This document shows positions 8,796 through 18,885 of a DNA stretch of 38,524 nucleotides, piece by piece; within the stretch, counting starts at the first letter, position 1; each line of letters begins with the position of its first letter. Both the position numbers and the translations under genes were made by a program. The notes under the pieces are model-generated. The model was not told the DNA's origin. It did no database searches and saw only the letters and a program-made list of their open reading frames with translations. The stretch comes from Flammeovirgaceae bacterium UBA4465. Lineage in GTDB: Bacteria; Bacteroidota; Bacteroidia; Cytophagales; Cyclobacteriaceae. Where the stretch lies: assembly GCA_905182375.1 (NCBI GenBank), contig CAJJBF010000016.1, forward strand, positions 1 through 38,524. The letters are read 5' to 3'.

Positions 8796-11600
8796 TCATT
8801 TGGGCTCATTGGTATAGGGAGCATCACTCGGATTTGAGCCTAAATTAAAATTGGGTTCACTACCTAGTTTTAAGCGCAACTCCCCTCCTTTTTGAAACTC
8901 ACTGTGATAAAACCAAATTTTATTCAAAGCAATGCCATTTAGATGAACCGATTGAATGTATTTATTCTCAACCCCATTATTTTCCGTAACAATTTTAAAC
9001 GTCTCGCCCCTATAATAGTCCTTGTTCAAATGAATGATGACCTCATCAAACACAGGGCTGGTCAATTCATAAATTGGTGCAGTCGAATTATTTCCTCTTA
9101 AACTAAAGAGCCCCATAGACATCAAAGCACTTACACCTCCCATTTGTCCCTCATCTTCATCATGGCCCCCATAACCGCTTTCGGGTGTTATATCGCCATA
9201 GGCCCGCTCATTGACCTCACGTACCCAAAATTGAGTCATCCAAGGTTTCCCTATATAATTAAAAACATGGGCATTAGAGCATCCCGGCTGGTTGGCATAG
9301 CTTACATATCCATTTCCATAACCAAATACAAAATCATCATCCTTAGATTTTTCAAAAGCATAATCAAGCTTTGATGCTATGGTATCATTACCTCCCATAA
9401 GTCGTGATAGCGTCGGTATGTCATGAGAAACTTGCCAAGATCCTTGCCAAGAATTGGATTCTACCCAACCCGACATACTCAAAGGATCATCGTGCAACCA
9501 TTTTCCATTCTCATCTTTTGGAAATATTAAATGCTCTCCTGATCTAAAAAGAGTGGTCCAAGTTTTAGCACGGTTATTGAAATAATTGTAATCTTTAAGT
9601 TTTCCCATTTTTTTGGCCATTTGCGCGAGCGACCAATCCTGAAACGACCATTCTAGCGTTTTACCCGCATTCCCTGGACAATAGCCAAAATCAATATAGA
9701 ATTGCAATTCCTCAGGGGTATCGCCCATCATTCCTCCAGGCCTATGGTTTTTATTCATTATATCAAAGGCAACTTTAGGAGATGTTTTGGTCATAAGTCC
9801 CTTTTGATAAGTACTCACCAGGAGACTAGTCGAAGGATTTCCCGTCATAATATAGGAATATCCACCTGCATTGGGGCCTCGAGGAAGTAATCCACCGTTT
9901 TTGGCATATTGAACGAGAGATGCAGAAAAATCATCAAGAATTTCTGGCCAAGCAAGCCCCCATAGAATATTAAGATTCCAATGAGTCAACCAAAGAGCAT
10001 CTGAATTGTACATGTTGAACAAAGACTTTCCTGATTTGTTCATAGGAAGCATTTTTATCTTCAAATCGGCTTTTGTAAATTTCCAATCCTTCTCTCCTTG
10101 GGTATAGTCCGGATAGGTTCCCTTCACATCATTGATGATCTTACGCCCCAATAAAACATGCCATAGATCCGTATAAAATTTAATCTGTTGCTGATCGCTC
10201 CCACCTTTTACCTCTATTCGTTGTAATATTTGATTCCATTCATGCTCGGCATTTTTTTGGACCAAATCAAAATCCCAATGATCGAGTTCTGTATTAAGGT
10301 TCTCCCAAGCATTTTCTATGCTCGTATAAGAAATAGCCATTTTTACCAAAATTTGATCTCCCGCCACGACCTGATAATTAGCGGTAAGCCCAGCAGTTGG
10401 GGCATCCCAATAACTTTGCACAACTACCCCATAATCCATTGAGTCACGACGGGTCATCTGTTTAGACCCATAGATTTGAGAACTATTTTTTTGATTGCCA
10501 CGTTCATTCCAGCCGCTTACAGATTCGAAAGGCTTACTGAATTCCATTACAAAAAATACTTTTACTTTTGTAGGCCCACCCCAGAGTCTTCCACCAGAAT
10601 CAAAGGAGCCCTCGATTTTGGTATCGCCTACTACTTTGGCTGCTGCTCCAGACATCGTCGTGCTACCCAAATAGCCCCCTAAATTGGTCAGAATAGAAGC
10701 TTGATCCGACTGAGTATAAGTCATTCTAAAAATACTAGCTCTAGTTGTTCCTGTAAATTCTACCCAAGTATCATAATCTTCTAAATACACTCTTTGATAA
10801 CCTGGATGTGCCAATTCATCATCATGACTAAAACTTGATTTCCAATGGGCTTCTCCCAAAGTAGGATCAATGGTTCCCGTGGTGGGCATCAATTGAATGC
10901 CCGACATCATCCAACCATGTATGGGACTAAAGCCCAATATCTCCATTGAATTATAATTGTAACCACCCCCATATTGATTTTTATTACGCGTGATAGGTGC
11001 AGTAGCTACCATCCCAAAAGGCAAGGCGCCGGGCGTAAAATAAAAATACCTTCCTCGGGTTGTTTCCACAAACGGATTCACCCATGAAATAAGATCCTCA
11101 TAACTTTTAGATGATGGAAACACTTCAATTTCTGATAACCCCAATGCTAGACCTATGCCATCGGTAACCTCAAAACGAACCCAATCGACCTTCTTACTCT
11201 CAAAAGTAACAACTTTTGCAGCGCCATTATTGGGTAACGCATTCACTGATATTACCGACCCATCACTGAACTTTAAACGACCTCCAGCCGTATGTATATC
11301 CAAAGAAGCACGATCATATAAAATAATTTTATCAATATTTTGAAGTGTATCCCAATCGAGCTGAATCCAAGGATACCTAATAAACCCCCAAAAAGTACCA
11401 TTCCCTTCACAGGCCCATTCGCCTTTATCTGCGATTCTTATAACCCCATCAATTGCATTTTTGGCATTAAAATAATCATTAAGATTACTCGATGAGGTGA
11501 CCTTGGCTTTAGGCGCAATATTTTTAGGCCCAGCAAATACACCCCCTAAAAAAAAGAAAAAATAGAGGATTACTAAGTTGAACTTCAAAGCATTTGTCAT
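8796..11600 (-). CDS. GH92 family exo-alpha-mannosidase
   Basis: A secreted enzyme of 934 residues from the chosen ATG. That start makes an ATGA overlap with the MFS stop; an ATG three codons upstream (11609) is possible. Positions below are from 11609. After the signal peptide an F5/8-type galactose-binding domain (about 30-165) precedes the two-domain GH92 fold. GH92 landmarks are FVETTRGRYFYFTPGALPFGM, RASIFRMTYT, the WVESNSWQGSWQVSHD segment whose Glu717 aligns with the general acid, HVFNYIGKPWMTQFW, and GGHDEDEGQMGG (815-825) at the base/calcium site. Well-studied GH92 enzymes are Ca-dependent inverting alpha-mannosidases acting on alpha-1,2/1,3 linkages. The DEDEGQM variant and the NSDALWLTHWNLN motif put this in a divergent subgroup, so linkage is unknown. 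It is the only clear glycosidase in the visible locus. Confidence 0.9.
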   Translation of the reverse strand: MTNALKFNLVILYFFFFLGGVFAGPKNIAPKAKVTSSSNLNDYFNAKNAIDGVIRIADKGEWACEGNGTFWGFIRYPWIQLDWDTLQNIDKIILYDRASLDIHTAGGRLKFSDGSVISVNALPNNGAAKVVTFESKKVDWVRFEVTDGIGLALGLSEIEVFPSSKSYEDLISWVNPFVETTRGRYFYFTPGALPFGMVATAPITRNKNQYGGGYNYNSMEILGFSPIHGWMMSGIQLMPTTGTIDPTLGEAHWKSSFSHDDELAHPGYQRVYLEDYDTWVEFTGTTRASIFRMTYTQSDQASILTNLGGYLGSTTMSGAAAKVVGDTKIEGSFDSGGRLWGGPTKVKVFFVMEFSKPFESVSGWNERGNQKNSSQIYGSKQMTRRDSMDYGVVVQSYWDAPTAGLTANYQVVAGDQILVKMAISYTSIENAWENLNTELDHWDFDLVQKNAEHEWNQILQRIEVKGGSDQQQIKFYTDLWHVLLGRKIINDVKGTYPDYTQGEKDWKFTKADLKIKMLPMNKSGKSLFNMYNSDALWLTHWNLNILWGLAWPEILDDFSASLVQYAKNGGLLPRGPNAGGYSYIMTGNPSTSLLVSTYQKGLMTKTSPKVAFDIMNKNHRPGGMMGDTPEELQFYIDFGYCPGNAGKTLEWSFQDWSLAQMAKKMGKLKDYNYFNNRAKTWTTLFRSGEHLIFPKDENGKWLHDDPLSMSGWVESNSWQGSWQVSHDIPTLSRLMGGNDTIASKLDYAFEKSKDDDFVFGYGNGYVSYANQPGCSNAHVFNYIGKPWMTQFWVREVNERAYGDITPESGYGGHDEDEGQMGGVSALMSMGLFSLRGNNSTAPIYELTSPVFDEVIIHLNKDYYRGETFKIVTENNGVENKYIQSVHLNGIALNKIWFYHSEFQKGGELRLKLGSEPNFNLGSNPSDAPYTNEPK

Positions 11601-12949
11601 GATTTCCATATTTCTTGAATTTCTTCTAATGTTTTTTGCTTCGTCTCTGGGATAAATATTAAAGTAAATATCAATAAAATCAAGGCATTAATCATGAAAA
11701 TCCAAAAGGTAAAGGCTCCTCCAAATAAGGAAAGTAAAACAGGGAAAAATTGAGTAATTAAAACAACCCCCAGCCATAAGATGACAATACTAAACGACAT
11801 GGCTGTTCCTCTTGTTTTTGTAGGGAAAATTTCAGAAATCAAAACCCAAGGAATAGGACCTAAAGAACTGGCAAAACTGGCGATGAAACCCAAAATGAAT
11901 AACAACAATAGCGAGCCACTCGTGATTTCAAAATAAAAAAACATGCCCATTCCCAAAAGACAAGACACCATGCCGGATATTCCCCATATCAATAAAGTTC
12001 TGCGACCCCAATAATCTATGAATCGTATTGCCACAAGAGTAAAAAGCATATTGACGAAACCAATGATCATGGTTTGGAAAAGTGCGGATTCAGATCCAAA
12101 TCCAACTTGTTTGAAAATTTCAGGAGCATAATATATTATGGCATTTATTCCCGTAACTTGTGAAAAGAGTGCCAAAACGGATCCCACTACCATCGCCTTT
12201 CGAATCCCCGGCTTAAATAGATCTAAAAAACTACCCTTTTCCTCATTAACAGCTTCTTTAATTTCTTTCAAAATTCGATGGGTTTCCTCTGGTCCATTAA
12301 TTTTATTTAAAATTTTAAGGGCCTCATCAGATCTATTCTCTTTTACCAACCATCGCGGACTCTCTGGAACGAAGAAAAGAAGTATAAAAAATAAAATTGC
12401 AGGAATTCCCTCAGATCCCAACATATATCGCCATCCCAATTGAACATTCCATACCTGATCATGCGTATTGGCTATTAAATAATTGACGATATAAATGATG
12501 TTGATACCAAACACGATTGCCAATTGATAAAGGGTAACCAGCATTCCTCGAATTTTAGCAGGTGCAATTTCAGAGATATATAATGGAGATAACATGGAGG
12601 CCGAACCCACGCCAAGTCCACCTATAAATCTTGCCATCACAAATTGTGTCAAGTTGTCCGGAACTGCCGAACCCAGAGCCGATAGCGTGAATAATAGTCC
12701 TGATAATAATAAGACTTTTTTACGACCGTATTTATCACTAAGGGCACCGGAAAAAAGGGCGCCAAATACGCATCCCCAAATGGCACTTGAGGCGGCCCAA
12801 CCTGTGAGCATCGGACTTAGTTCAAATTTTACTTGCAAGTATCCAATAGCCCCCGCTATGACTGCAGTGTCATAACCAAACAATAAACCACCAAAGGCAG
12901 CCACTGCACAAATAAGATAGGTGTATTTTACTTTAGATAGCTCATTCAT
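11597..12949 (-). CDS. MFS sugar porter family transporter
   Basis: A 450-residue, 12-helix inner-membrane symporter of the sugar porter family. Signatures visible are GGLLFGYDTAVIAGAIG in helix 1, DKYGRKK between helices 2 and 3, GLGVGSASMLSPLYISE in helix 4, PESPRWLVKENR at the end of helix 6, IIYYAPEIF in helix 7 and the C-terminal PETKQKTLEEIQEIW. Members such as XylE bring free hexoses or pentoses in with protons. Between the isomerase and GH92 genes, mannose released in the periplasm is the natural substrate; this is inferred from context. It starts 3 bp after the isomerase stop and shares an ATGA overlap with GH92. Confidence 0.92.
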   Translation of the reverse strand: MNELSKVKYTYLICAVAAFGGLLFGYDTAVIAGAIGYLQVKFELSPMLTGWAASSAIWGCVFGALFSGALSDKYGRKKVLLLSGLLFTLSALGSAVPDNLTQFVMARFIGGLGVGSASMLSPLYISEIAPAKIRGMLVTLYQLAIVFGINIIYIVNYLIANTHDQVWNVQLGWRYMLGSEGIPAILFFILLFFVPESPRWLVKENRSDEALKILNKINGPEETHRILKEIKEAVNEEKGSFLDLFKPGIRKAMVVGSVLALFSQVTGINAIIYYAPEIFKQVGFGSESALFQTMIIGFVNMLFTLVAIRFIDYWGRRTLLIWGISGMVSCLLGMGMFFYFEITSGSLLLLFILGFIASFASSLGPIPWVLISEIFPTKTRGTAMSFSIVILWLGVVLITQFFPVLLSLFGGAFTFWIFMINALILLIFTLIFIPETKQKTLEEIQEIWKS

Positions 12950-12952
12950 GAT

Positions 12953-14734
12953 TTAGATATCATTTCTTATATACGCCTTAATAGTAGCACATCGGCTTCC
13001 TATGGCATCCCCACTAGGAGAGATCACATAGGGGCCCACGGCAGCCGGTATGATGAAAGTTTCTGCAAAATGAACTTCAAAAGGTTCAAATGACTGTGTT
13101 GGACTTTCTACCAATGCACAGCTTCCTTGAATTAAATTTAATACATTCAAATTTCCCTCGGTATGGTGTGATACTTTCGTTGAAAACCAATGTCTTCGAG
13201 TTTCGATAAACTCTAACGCATGTAAGCCCGTACGCTCTTCCTTAACCTCATCAGATTCATTGATAATCTCAATAGCATTGATTAATTCGTTTTCAGCAAA
13301 ATGCGTATTTCGGTCCCATTGGATCGCTTCTCTTCCATGGTCCAGATGAATCGGTCGAGGCAAACCATCAAGACCAAGTCTTCCCCAATCCCACAACTTA
13401 AATGTGAAAATATAAGGCGTCGCACTGATCTCCAAAACCATTGAATTTTTACCTGAACAATGAATGGTTCCTGCTGGTATCAGAATATGATCATGCTTTT
13501 TAACGCTAAACTTATTTACATATTTATCTGCAGGAAATACCATTTTCCCTTTTTGAGCAGTTTCCAAATCCGCCATCATTGTGGTAGGGTCTATGCCATC
13601 ACGTAACCCCAGATAAACATGAGCATCTTCGCCGGCATCAAGAAAGTAATAACTTTCATCTTGGGTATAGTCAATACCGAAATGTTTTTTGATATACCCA
13701 GTTAGAGGATGTACCTGTAGGCTCAAATTCCCACCGCCCATCGTGTCCAAAAAATCAAACCGTATCGGAAATTCCTTGCCGAATTGATTGACAACGTGAG
13801 TTCCCAAAAGTTTTTCTGATTGGAAAAAAACCAAATTTATAGCCGGTATTTCTATATGCTCAGTTCCAAATTTTAAAAGCAAACTATTTTCCTCAGGAAC
13901 ACAATCAAAACACCAAGCATAATTGCTCACTGAACGATCAAGATCACAAACCTCCTTCATCCATTGCCCACCCCAAGGGCCTGGATCAAAAAATGGCACC
14001 AAGCGAAACGGCTGTTGGACGCATTTTTCCAATCCCATCACCAAATTCTTGACAGGTAACAGTTTTGGCTTTTCATCAAGGGTCGTCTCTAGAATAAAAT
14101 CCCACGCGGAAAAAGTCCCTTGCTTCATTCTATCACAAGCTCTCCAATCACAGAAATAAGCCCTTTTATACAAGCGAAAAAAATCCTCACCTACATTGCT
14201 CGAACCAACATTCCCTAAAATACCCTTCCTGAATTTCTTTTGAATTTCCCACCGCGGCATATCCGCATAAATAAATAGATCTGGATCGAGGCACAAAAGT
14301 GAAGCCCCCACTCCTATTGCTATTTTCACGCCCTTGGCCTGATGCCACTCCTTTCTCATTTTATTGAGTTCCGAAGCATCGAAATAAACCTCCAAGTTCA
14401 AATCGTTCATTCGCCCAAAAATTCTATCTTCAGTTAAAAATGGCTCTAAGAATTCATTCATCAATGTCTCTTTTCGAAATCCTCTTTCAGTACTGAATAT
14501 AATACCCTCGGAGAAGTACGATTTCAATTTCGAAATAATTAGGCTCACAGCTACCCCATGGTAACACTCGATTACTATTTTTTGAGATTGACCCTCTTTT
14601 ATTTTTGAAATAATACTATCCCACCCAGAAATAATTACCTCTCGCTCATCTATTACAACGACCGGAGATTTATCATAATTTGATTTGTATCTATTTGTCA
14701 CGAAATAATTTAATAACCTGCATTTTGTGACCAA
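12953..14734 (-). CDS. Class I mannose-6-phosphate isomerase with N-terminal kinase-like extension
   Basis: A 593-residue cytosolic protein. Residues about 240-590 are a type I phosphomannose isomerase cupin: DPGPWGGQWM, the zinc-ligand motif LSLQVHPL (Gln340, His342), Glu360, and IPAGTIHCSG (His425). It should convert mannose-6-phosphate to fructose-6-phosphate. Residues 1-210 are extra; the stretch DLFIYADMPRWEIQKKFRKG to LYKRAYFCDWRACDR resembles the lid part of uridine-kinase-like proteins, but no Walker A loop is visible, so it is perhaps a regulatory or degenerate kinase domain. The first ATG overlaps the SusD2 end by 25 bp; a GTG at 14701 just after that stop is an alternative start. 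With the ROK kinase and the MFS porter it completes a mannose entry route. Confidence 0.87.
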   Translation of the reverse strand: MVTKCRLLNYFVTNRYKSNYDKSPVVVIDEREVIISGWDSIISKIKEGQSQKIVIECYHGVAVSLIISKLKSYFSEGIIFSTERGFRKETLMNEFLEPFLTEDRIFGRMNDLNLEVYFDASELNKMRKEWHQAKGVKIAIGVGASLLCLDPDLFIYADMPRWEIQKKFRKGILGNVGSSNVGEDFFRLYKRAYFCDWRACDRMKQGTFSAWDFILETTLDEKPKLLPVKNLVMGLEKCVQQPFRLVPFFDPGPWGGQWMKEVCDLDRSVSNYAWCFDCVPEENSLLLKFGTEHIEIPAINLVFFQSEKLLGTHVVNQFGKEFPIRFDFLDTMGGGNLSLQVHPLTGYIKKHFGIDYTQDESYYFLDAGEDAHVYLGLRDGIDPTTMMADLETAQKGKMVFPADKYVNKFSVKKHDHILIPAGTIHCSGKNSMVLEISATPYIFTFKLWDWGRLGLDGLPRPIHLDHGREAIQWDRNTHFAENELINAIEIINESDEVKEERTGLHALEFIETRRHWFSTKVSHHTEGNLNVLNLIQGSCALVESPTQSFEPFEVHFAETFIIPAAVGPYVISPSGDAIGSRCATIKAYIRNDI

Positions 14735-16103
14735 TCCGGATGCGATTCCATCTCGAATATAGGAATAGGAAAATAATAATTTCGAGCTGAAGGAACTGCA
14801 GTTGGCTTTGCTTCAGAAACAGCATCAATGAGCCCATCTTTTTTTACCAAATCAGCCCATCTAAGTCCTTCCCATAAAAATTCTATTTTTCGTTCATGAT
14901 GCAATGCTTCTACAAACGTATCATAATTCAATCCCATCAAATCGGGTAAGATATCCCTAACTTCTAGCACCTCATTTACAAGGGCTTGTCGAGCTCTTGC
15001 GCGTACCAGATTGACTGCTGAATAGGCCTCGGCTGTTGGTCCATTATTGATCTCATTCTCACATTCTGCATACATCAGCAAAATATCAGCAAAACGTATG
15101 ATTGGAAAGTCTACAGAGGTAGTCCCTCCATCAGATTCATTGATCTCATCCCAGAATTTGGTTACATAATATCTGTCATCTTCTTCTGTCAAGAAAACTT
15201 CTAATCGACGATCTAGTGTATCAAAATTAGTTAAAAAAGAGGATGGGATTGTATAATTTCCTGACCCACCCAAAGATGGAGGTAATAAATCTTCATTAAT
15301 ATTATTATAAAACTTCGTGTGATCGCAAAAATGGTTTCATTATTAACATCATTTAGGTTTTTAAATAGAGAATTGACATCTGACTCCAAAGAATATGCAG
15401 TAGAATTGATTACCAACATAGCCCATTTTTTGGCTTGAGCATAATCTTGATTCAGAAAATACATACGCGATAACAATGCAGCTGCTGCATAACTATTGGG
15501 TCGACCCCAAGCACTTGAAAGCGGTAGCGAAGTCACCGCATGCTCCAAGTCGGTGACTACCTGTTGCTGTATGGACGCCTTGTTCGACTGGGGCATGAGA
15601 TACGTCTCAGAATCAGAAAAGGGAGCATCAAGCATCAAGGGCACCTCATTGAAGAGACGCTGTAGTTCCATATAGGCCAATCCACGAAAAAATTTAGCTT
15701 CCGCCAGAACCACGACTTTTCTAGCAGAATCCATTTCTATGCTCGGGACTTTTTCAATCACAATATTGGAAGCATAGGCGACAGCGTAGAAGCTACTCCA
15801 AACATTTTTAATTTCTGAATTACTGGATCCATATGAAGCATTTGCCAGCGTCGCAATGTCTGAAAAGTTACCCTCATACAAACCTTCATCTGACGCCAGA
15901 CCTTTTACTCTCCAGTAGGAAGCCCCGTAAGCACCTTGATCATCCAAGAGATTATAAATTGCATTGATCGCATTTTCTGCATCCTCAGAAGTTTTATAAA
16001 AATCAATTTCATCCAAATAGGACAAATTTTCCTCTTGCAAAAAATCTTTACAACCTGTTATACAGATTAATAAAAAAACTATGAAATAAGCTAATGAACG
16101 CAT
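14710..16103 (-). pseudogene. susD: SusD2: RagB/SusD-type glycan-binding lipoprotein, frameshifted
   Basis: Two overlapping frames make one SusD of about 464 residues. The 5' frame (16103-15231) has a signal peptide, lipobox ITGC, the early DFYKTSEDAENAINAIYN region and TPR-like helices. The 3' frame (entering near 15310, stop 14710) has the C-terminal SusD block: FPIIRFADILLMYAE, VNLVRARA, ERKIEFLWEGLRWADL, YYFPIP and the closing SQNAGY. The switch is at the A-run 15309-15312 on the plus strand: one more T in the coding strand would give TRSFYNNINEDLLPPS and restore a single frame. SusD proteins cap SusC on the cell surface and bind glycan. The start lies directly after the SusC2 stop (TAAATG). 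Whether this is real loss or an indel error cannot be told here. Confidence 0.88.
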
Positions 16104-18885
16104 TTATAAACCTATTTTAAATCCAATCGACCATAATTTTGAACTTGGATACCCCCCAAAGTCAGCACCCATATTTTGAGCCTCAGAATTGAATAAACTC
16201 ACATCAGGATTCATGCCAGAGTATTTGGTAAGAGTAAAAATATTATTACCAGAGATGAAAATATTAATGCCCTGAACCTTAATTTTTTCTAATAGAATTT
16301 TGGGTAGATTGTACCCAATTGAGAAATACTTTAACCTTAGATATGAACCATTTTCCACCAAACTTTGATCTACAATTTTACCATCGTTTGGTGTCGAAAT
16401 GGGTAGATCACCTTGTTGATTTGTAGCGCTCCACATATTTTCATAGGCCTCCTCAGATATATTTCCTGTTCCATTTATATTATTCAATATGACCTTGTTA
16501 AAATTGACAATTTCATTTCCGGCTACCCCTTGAAATAAAAGTGATAAATCAAATCCATAGCTACTTACTTTTGTCGAAAAGCCGTATACCAAGTCTGGAG
16601 TGACGGAACCCAATACAACTCGATCACTATGATCAATCAAACCATCTTCATTTTGATCTTTATAAGAAACTGTCCCTACCTTGGCTACTTCGCCATCAAG
16701 TGTCGCTATATCAGTACCTGCTGTTGTAACCATACCATTAATTTCAAACCCATATATAGCTCCAATAGCTTCCCCCTCATCAAAAATCAACCAATCATTC
16801 ATCCCATAAACATTGGATCCATACAAAATTTGCGAGCTTCCTTCAGAAATTACTTTTCCTGAATTAAAGGCAATATTGGCATTAACATTCCAATCAAATT
16901 TCCCAATTTGATTTTTGAACCCCGCGGTCATCTCAATTCCTGCATTTCTGATGACTCCAGAATTGGTAACTAAACTAGCAACACCTTTGTAGTAAGGCAT
17001 TGGCATTTCAATAAAAGCATTGGTCGTTGTTCGATTATAATATTCAAGTGAACCCATAAATCCATTTCTGACTACGAAGTCTCCCCCTAAGTCAAATTGA
17101 TTGGAGATCTCCATTTGTAATTGATCGCTGGCTATGCGAGTGGGTACAAAGGATTTTAGTTCTGTATTTCCTAGATAAAATACACTTTGATCCAACTGAC
17201 TGAACCGCAAATAAGAGGGTATTTGTTGATTTCCCACGCGTCCCGCACCTGCGTAGAAGTTGGCTCCAGATATCCAACCTTCTCCCGAAAGAACCCCAGC
17301 AGCCTTTAAATCCATATTAAATCCAAGGGCAGGTAAAAAAACAAAATCTCCTCCGAATCTCGAACTCGCATCGGTCCTTAGAATTAAATTAATATCATAA
17401 GTACTTTTTAAATGGTAGTCTAAATTCGCCATAGCTGCAAACCATTGGACCTCATCCAAACTTGAACCTATGGTTTTAGTGGCCCCACTTCCTAGGGCGT
17501 AATACCCCAATTTTTCATTATCAAACCCCCTCGACTGTCCACTCAATAGTTCAACCAAAGTACCCTGCATCTCTGCACCTATTTTTGCCTTTAGGACATT
17601 TGACCCTTGGATAAACTGATAAGATAAATAAGATTCATTGAACCAATTAAAAGATTGCTGCTTGGCATTCATTCCAACCCCACCTACTGATAGCTCAGGT
17701 TGTAATACGGATCCAAAATATGAAAAATCTTCATTAAATATCCCGTCAACTCCCAACTGACTATAAAAACTAAGTCGATCAGTAATATCATATGAAATAC
17801 GAGATGACCAAAACAACCTTGAAATGGTTGAGAAAGAACTGGCATATTGACTTAAAGCAATGGGATTCAAAATCTTGTGCGATGATAATAAATCTAAGGA
17901 TCTCCCTTCATTATCATTCATGGGTAATCCATCATTATCAACGTGATAGTTTAAAATATCTGAAGACCCTAACAAGGGTGAAAACAAGTATGCACCGGTA
18001 ACCACACCATATCCATTCGGATCATCCGTCAAAACTGAATTGCTTTCAGATCGCGCCAGTACCATGCTAGAATTAAAAGACATCCGATCATTAGGCCGAC
18101 TTGCCAGTCTCGCTTGTAAATTATAGCGTTTCAGCCCTGAATGATTAACAATGCCTGATTGATCCAAGTAAGATCCCAACATTGAGAAAGAGGTATTGTT
18201 ATTAGAAACGTTAAGATTGATTCTGTAATTTTGAATTAAGGCAGCTTTACGATACAATTGATGCTGCCAATCATACCCTTTTCCAAAATTATTTGGATTT
18301 GTATAAACCGGATCATTACCTTCATTGGTTCCAACATCATTTTGGTACGCAGCGAATCCACTCCCATCAAGTAATGTAGGTAGTTTATAGGTATTTTGAT
18401 AACCGGTAAAGGTCTGGAAATCCACACTAAATGCTTCCTGCGGCACCGTCCTTAGTTTCAATTAAAATCACTCCATTGGCCCCTCTAGAACCATATTGTG
18501 CTGTTGCAACTATATTACTTAAAACCTTAACTTCTTTGATATTGCTAGGATCAATTAACGATAGAAAATCTACTCCAGAACCATATACATAGGCTGAGTT
18601 ATTAACAGTATTGTAGTGAGGAATCCCGTTGATGACATATAGTGGCTCAGCTCCCCCAAAAATACTACTTGAACCACGGACTCTTATCGAATAATCACTT
18701 CCTGGTGCTCCTGAAGCCTGAGTTACCCATGTCCCAGCAAACTTTCCTATAAGTAATTCATCGGGATGTAGATAATTAAATGAGGAAACGGAGAATGAGG
18801 ATGGCTCAATACGCATCGAATCCAATTGCCCATAAGCAAAGCAAAGAGACACCCAACTGAAATAAAATATGAATATCGTTCTCAT
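16104..18885 (-). pseudogene. susC: SusC2: TonB-dependent SusC-type receptor, frameshifted and lacking its usual N-terminal domain
   Basis: The 5' frame (18885-18427, 152 aa) has a signal peptide and the plug: GKFAGTWVTQASGAPGSDYSIRVRG-type residues, then EPLYVINGIP and YGSRGANGVILIETKDG. The 3' frame (to 16104) continues from AFSVDFQTFTGYQ through the beta-barrel to the C-terminal KYSGMNPDVS and GGYPSSKLWSIGFKIGL. The frames meet at about 18430-18445, where one surplus base (for example an A in GGAAGC) breaks the reading frame. Reconstructed length is about 926 residues. Unlike SusC1 there is no carboxypeptidase-regulatory-like domain and no recognisable TonB-box/VIGYGT segment; the plug starts about 40 residues after the signal. 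The ATG overlaps the SusD1 stop (TGATG), so the short N-terminus is not caused by an upstream frameshift. Confidence 0.88.

Noticed and set aside
10010..10025. Partial match to the operator motif (CATGTTGAACAAAG)
   Set aside because: Only partly palindromic and inside GH92 coding sequence; most likely chance.
12138..12443. Plus-strand 101-codon frame
   Set aside because: Antisense to the well-supported MFS porter, with no family features.
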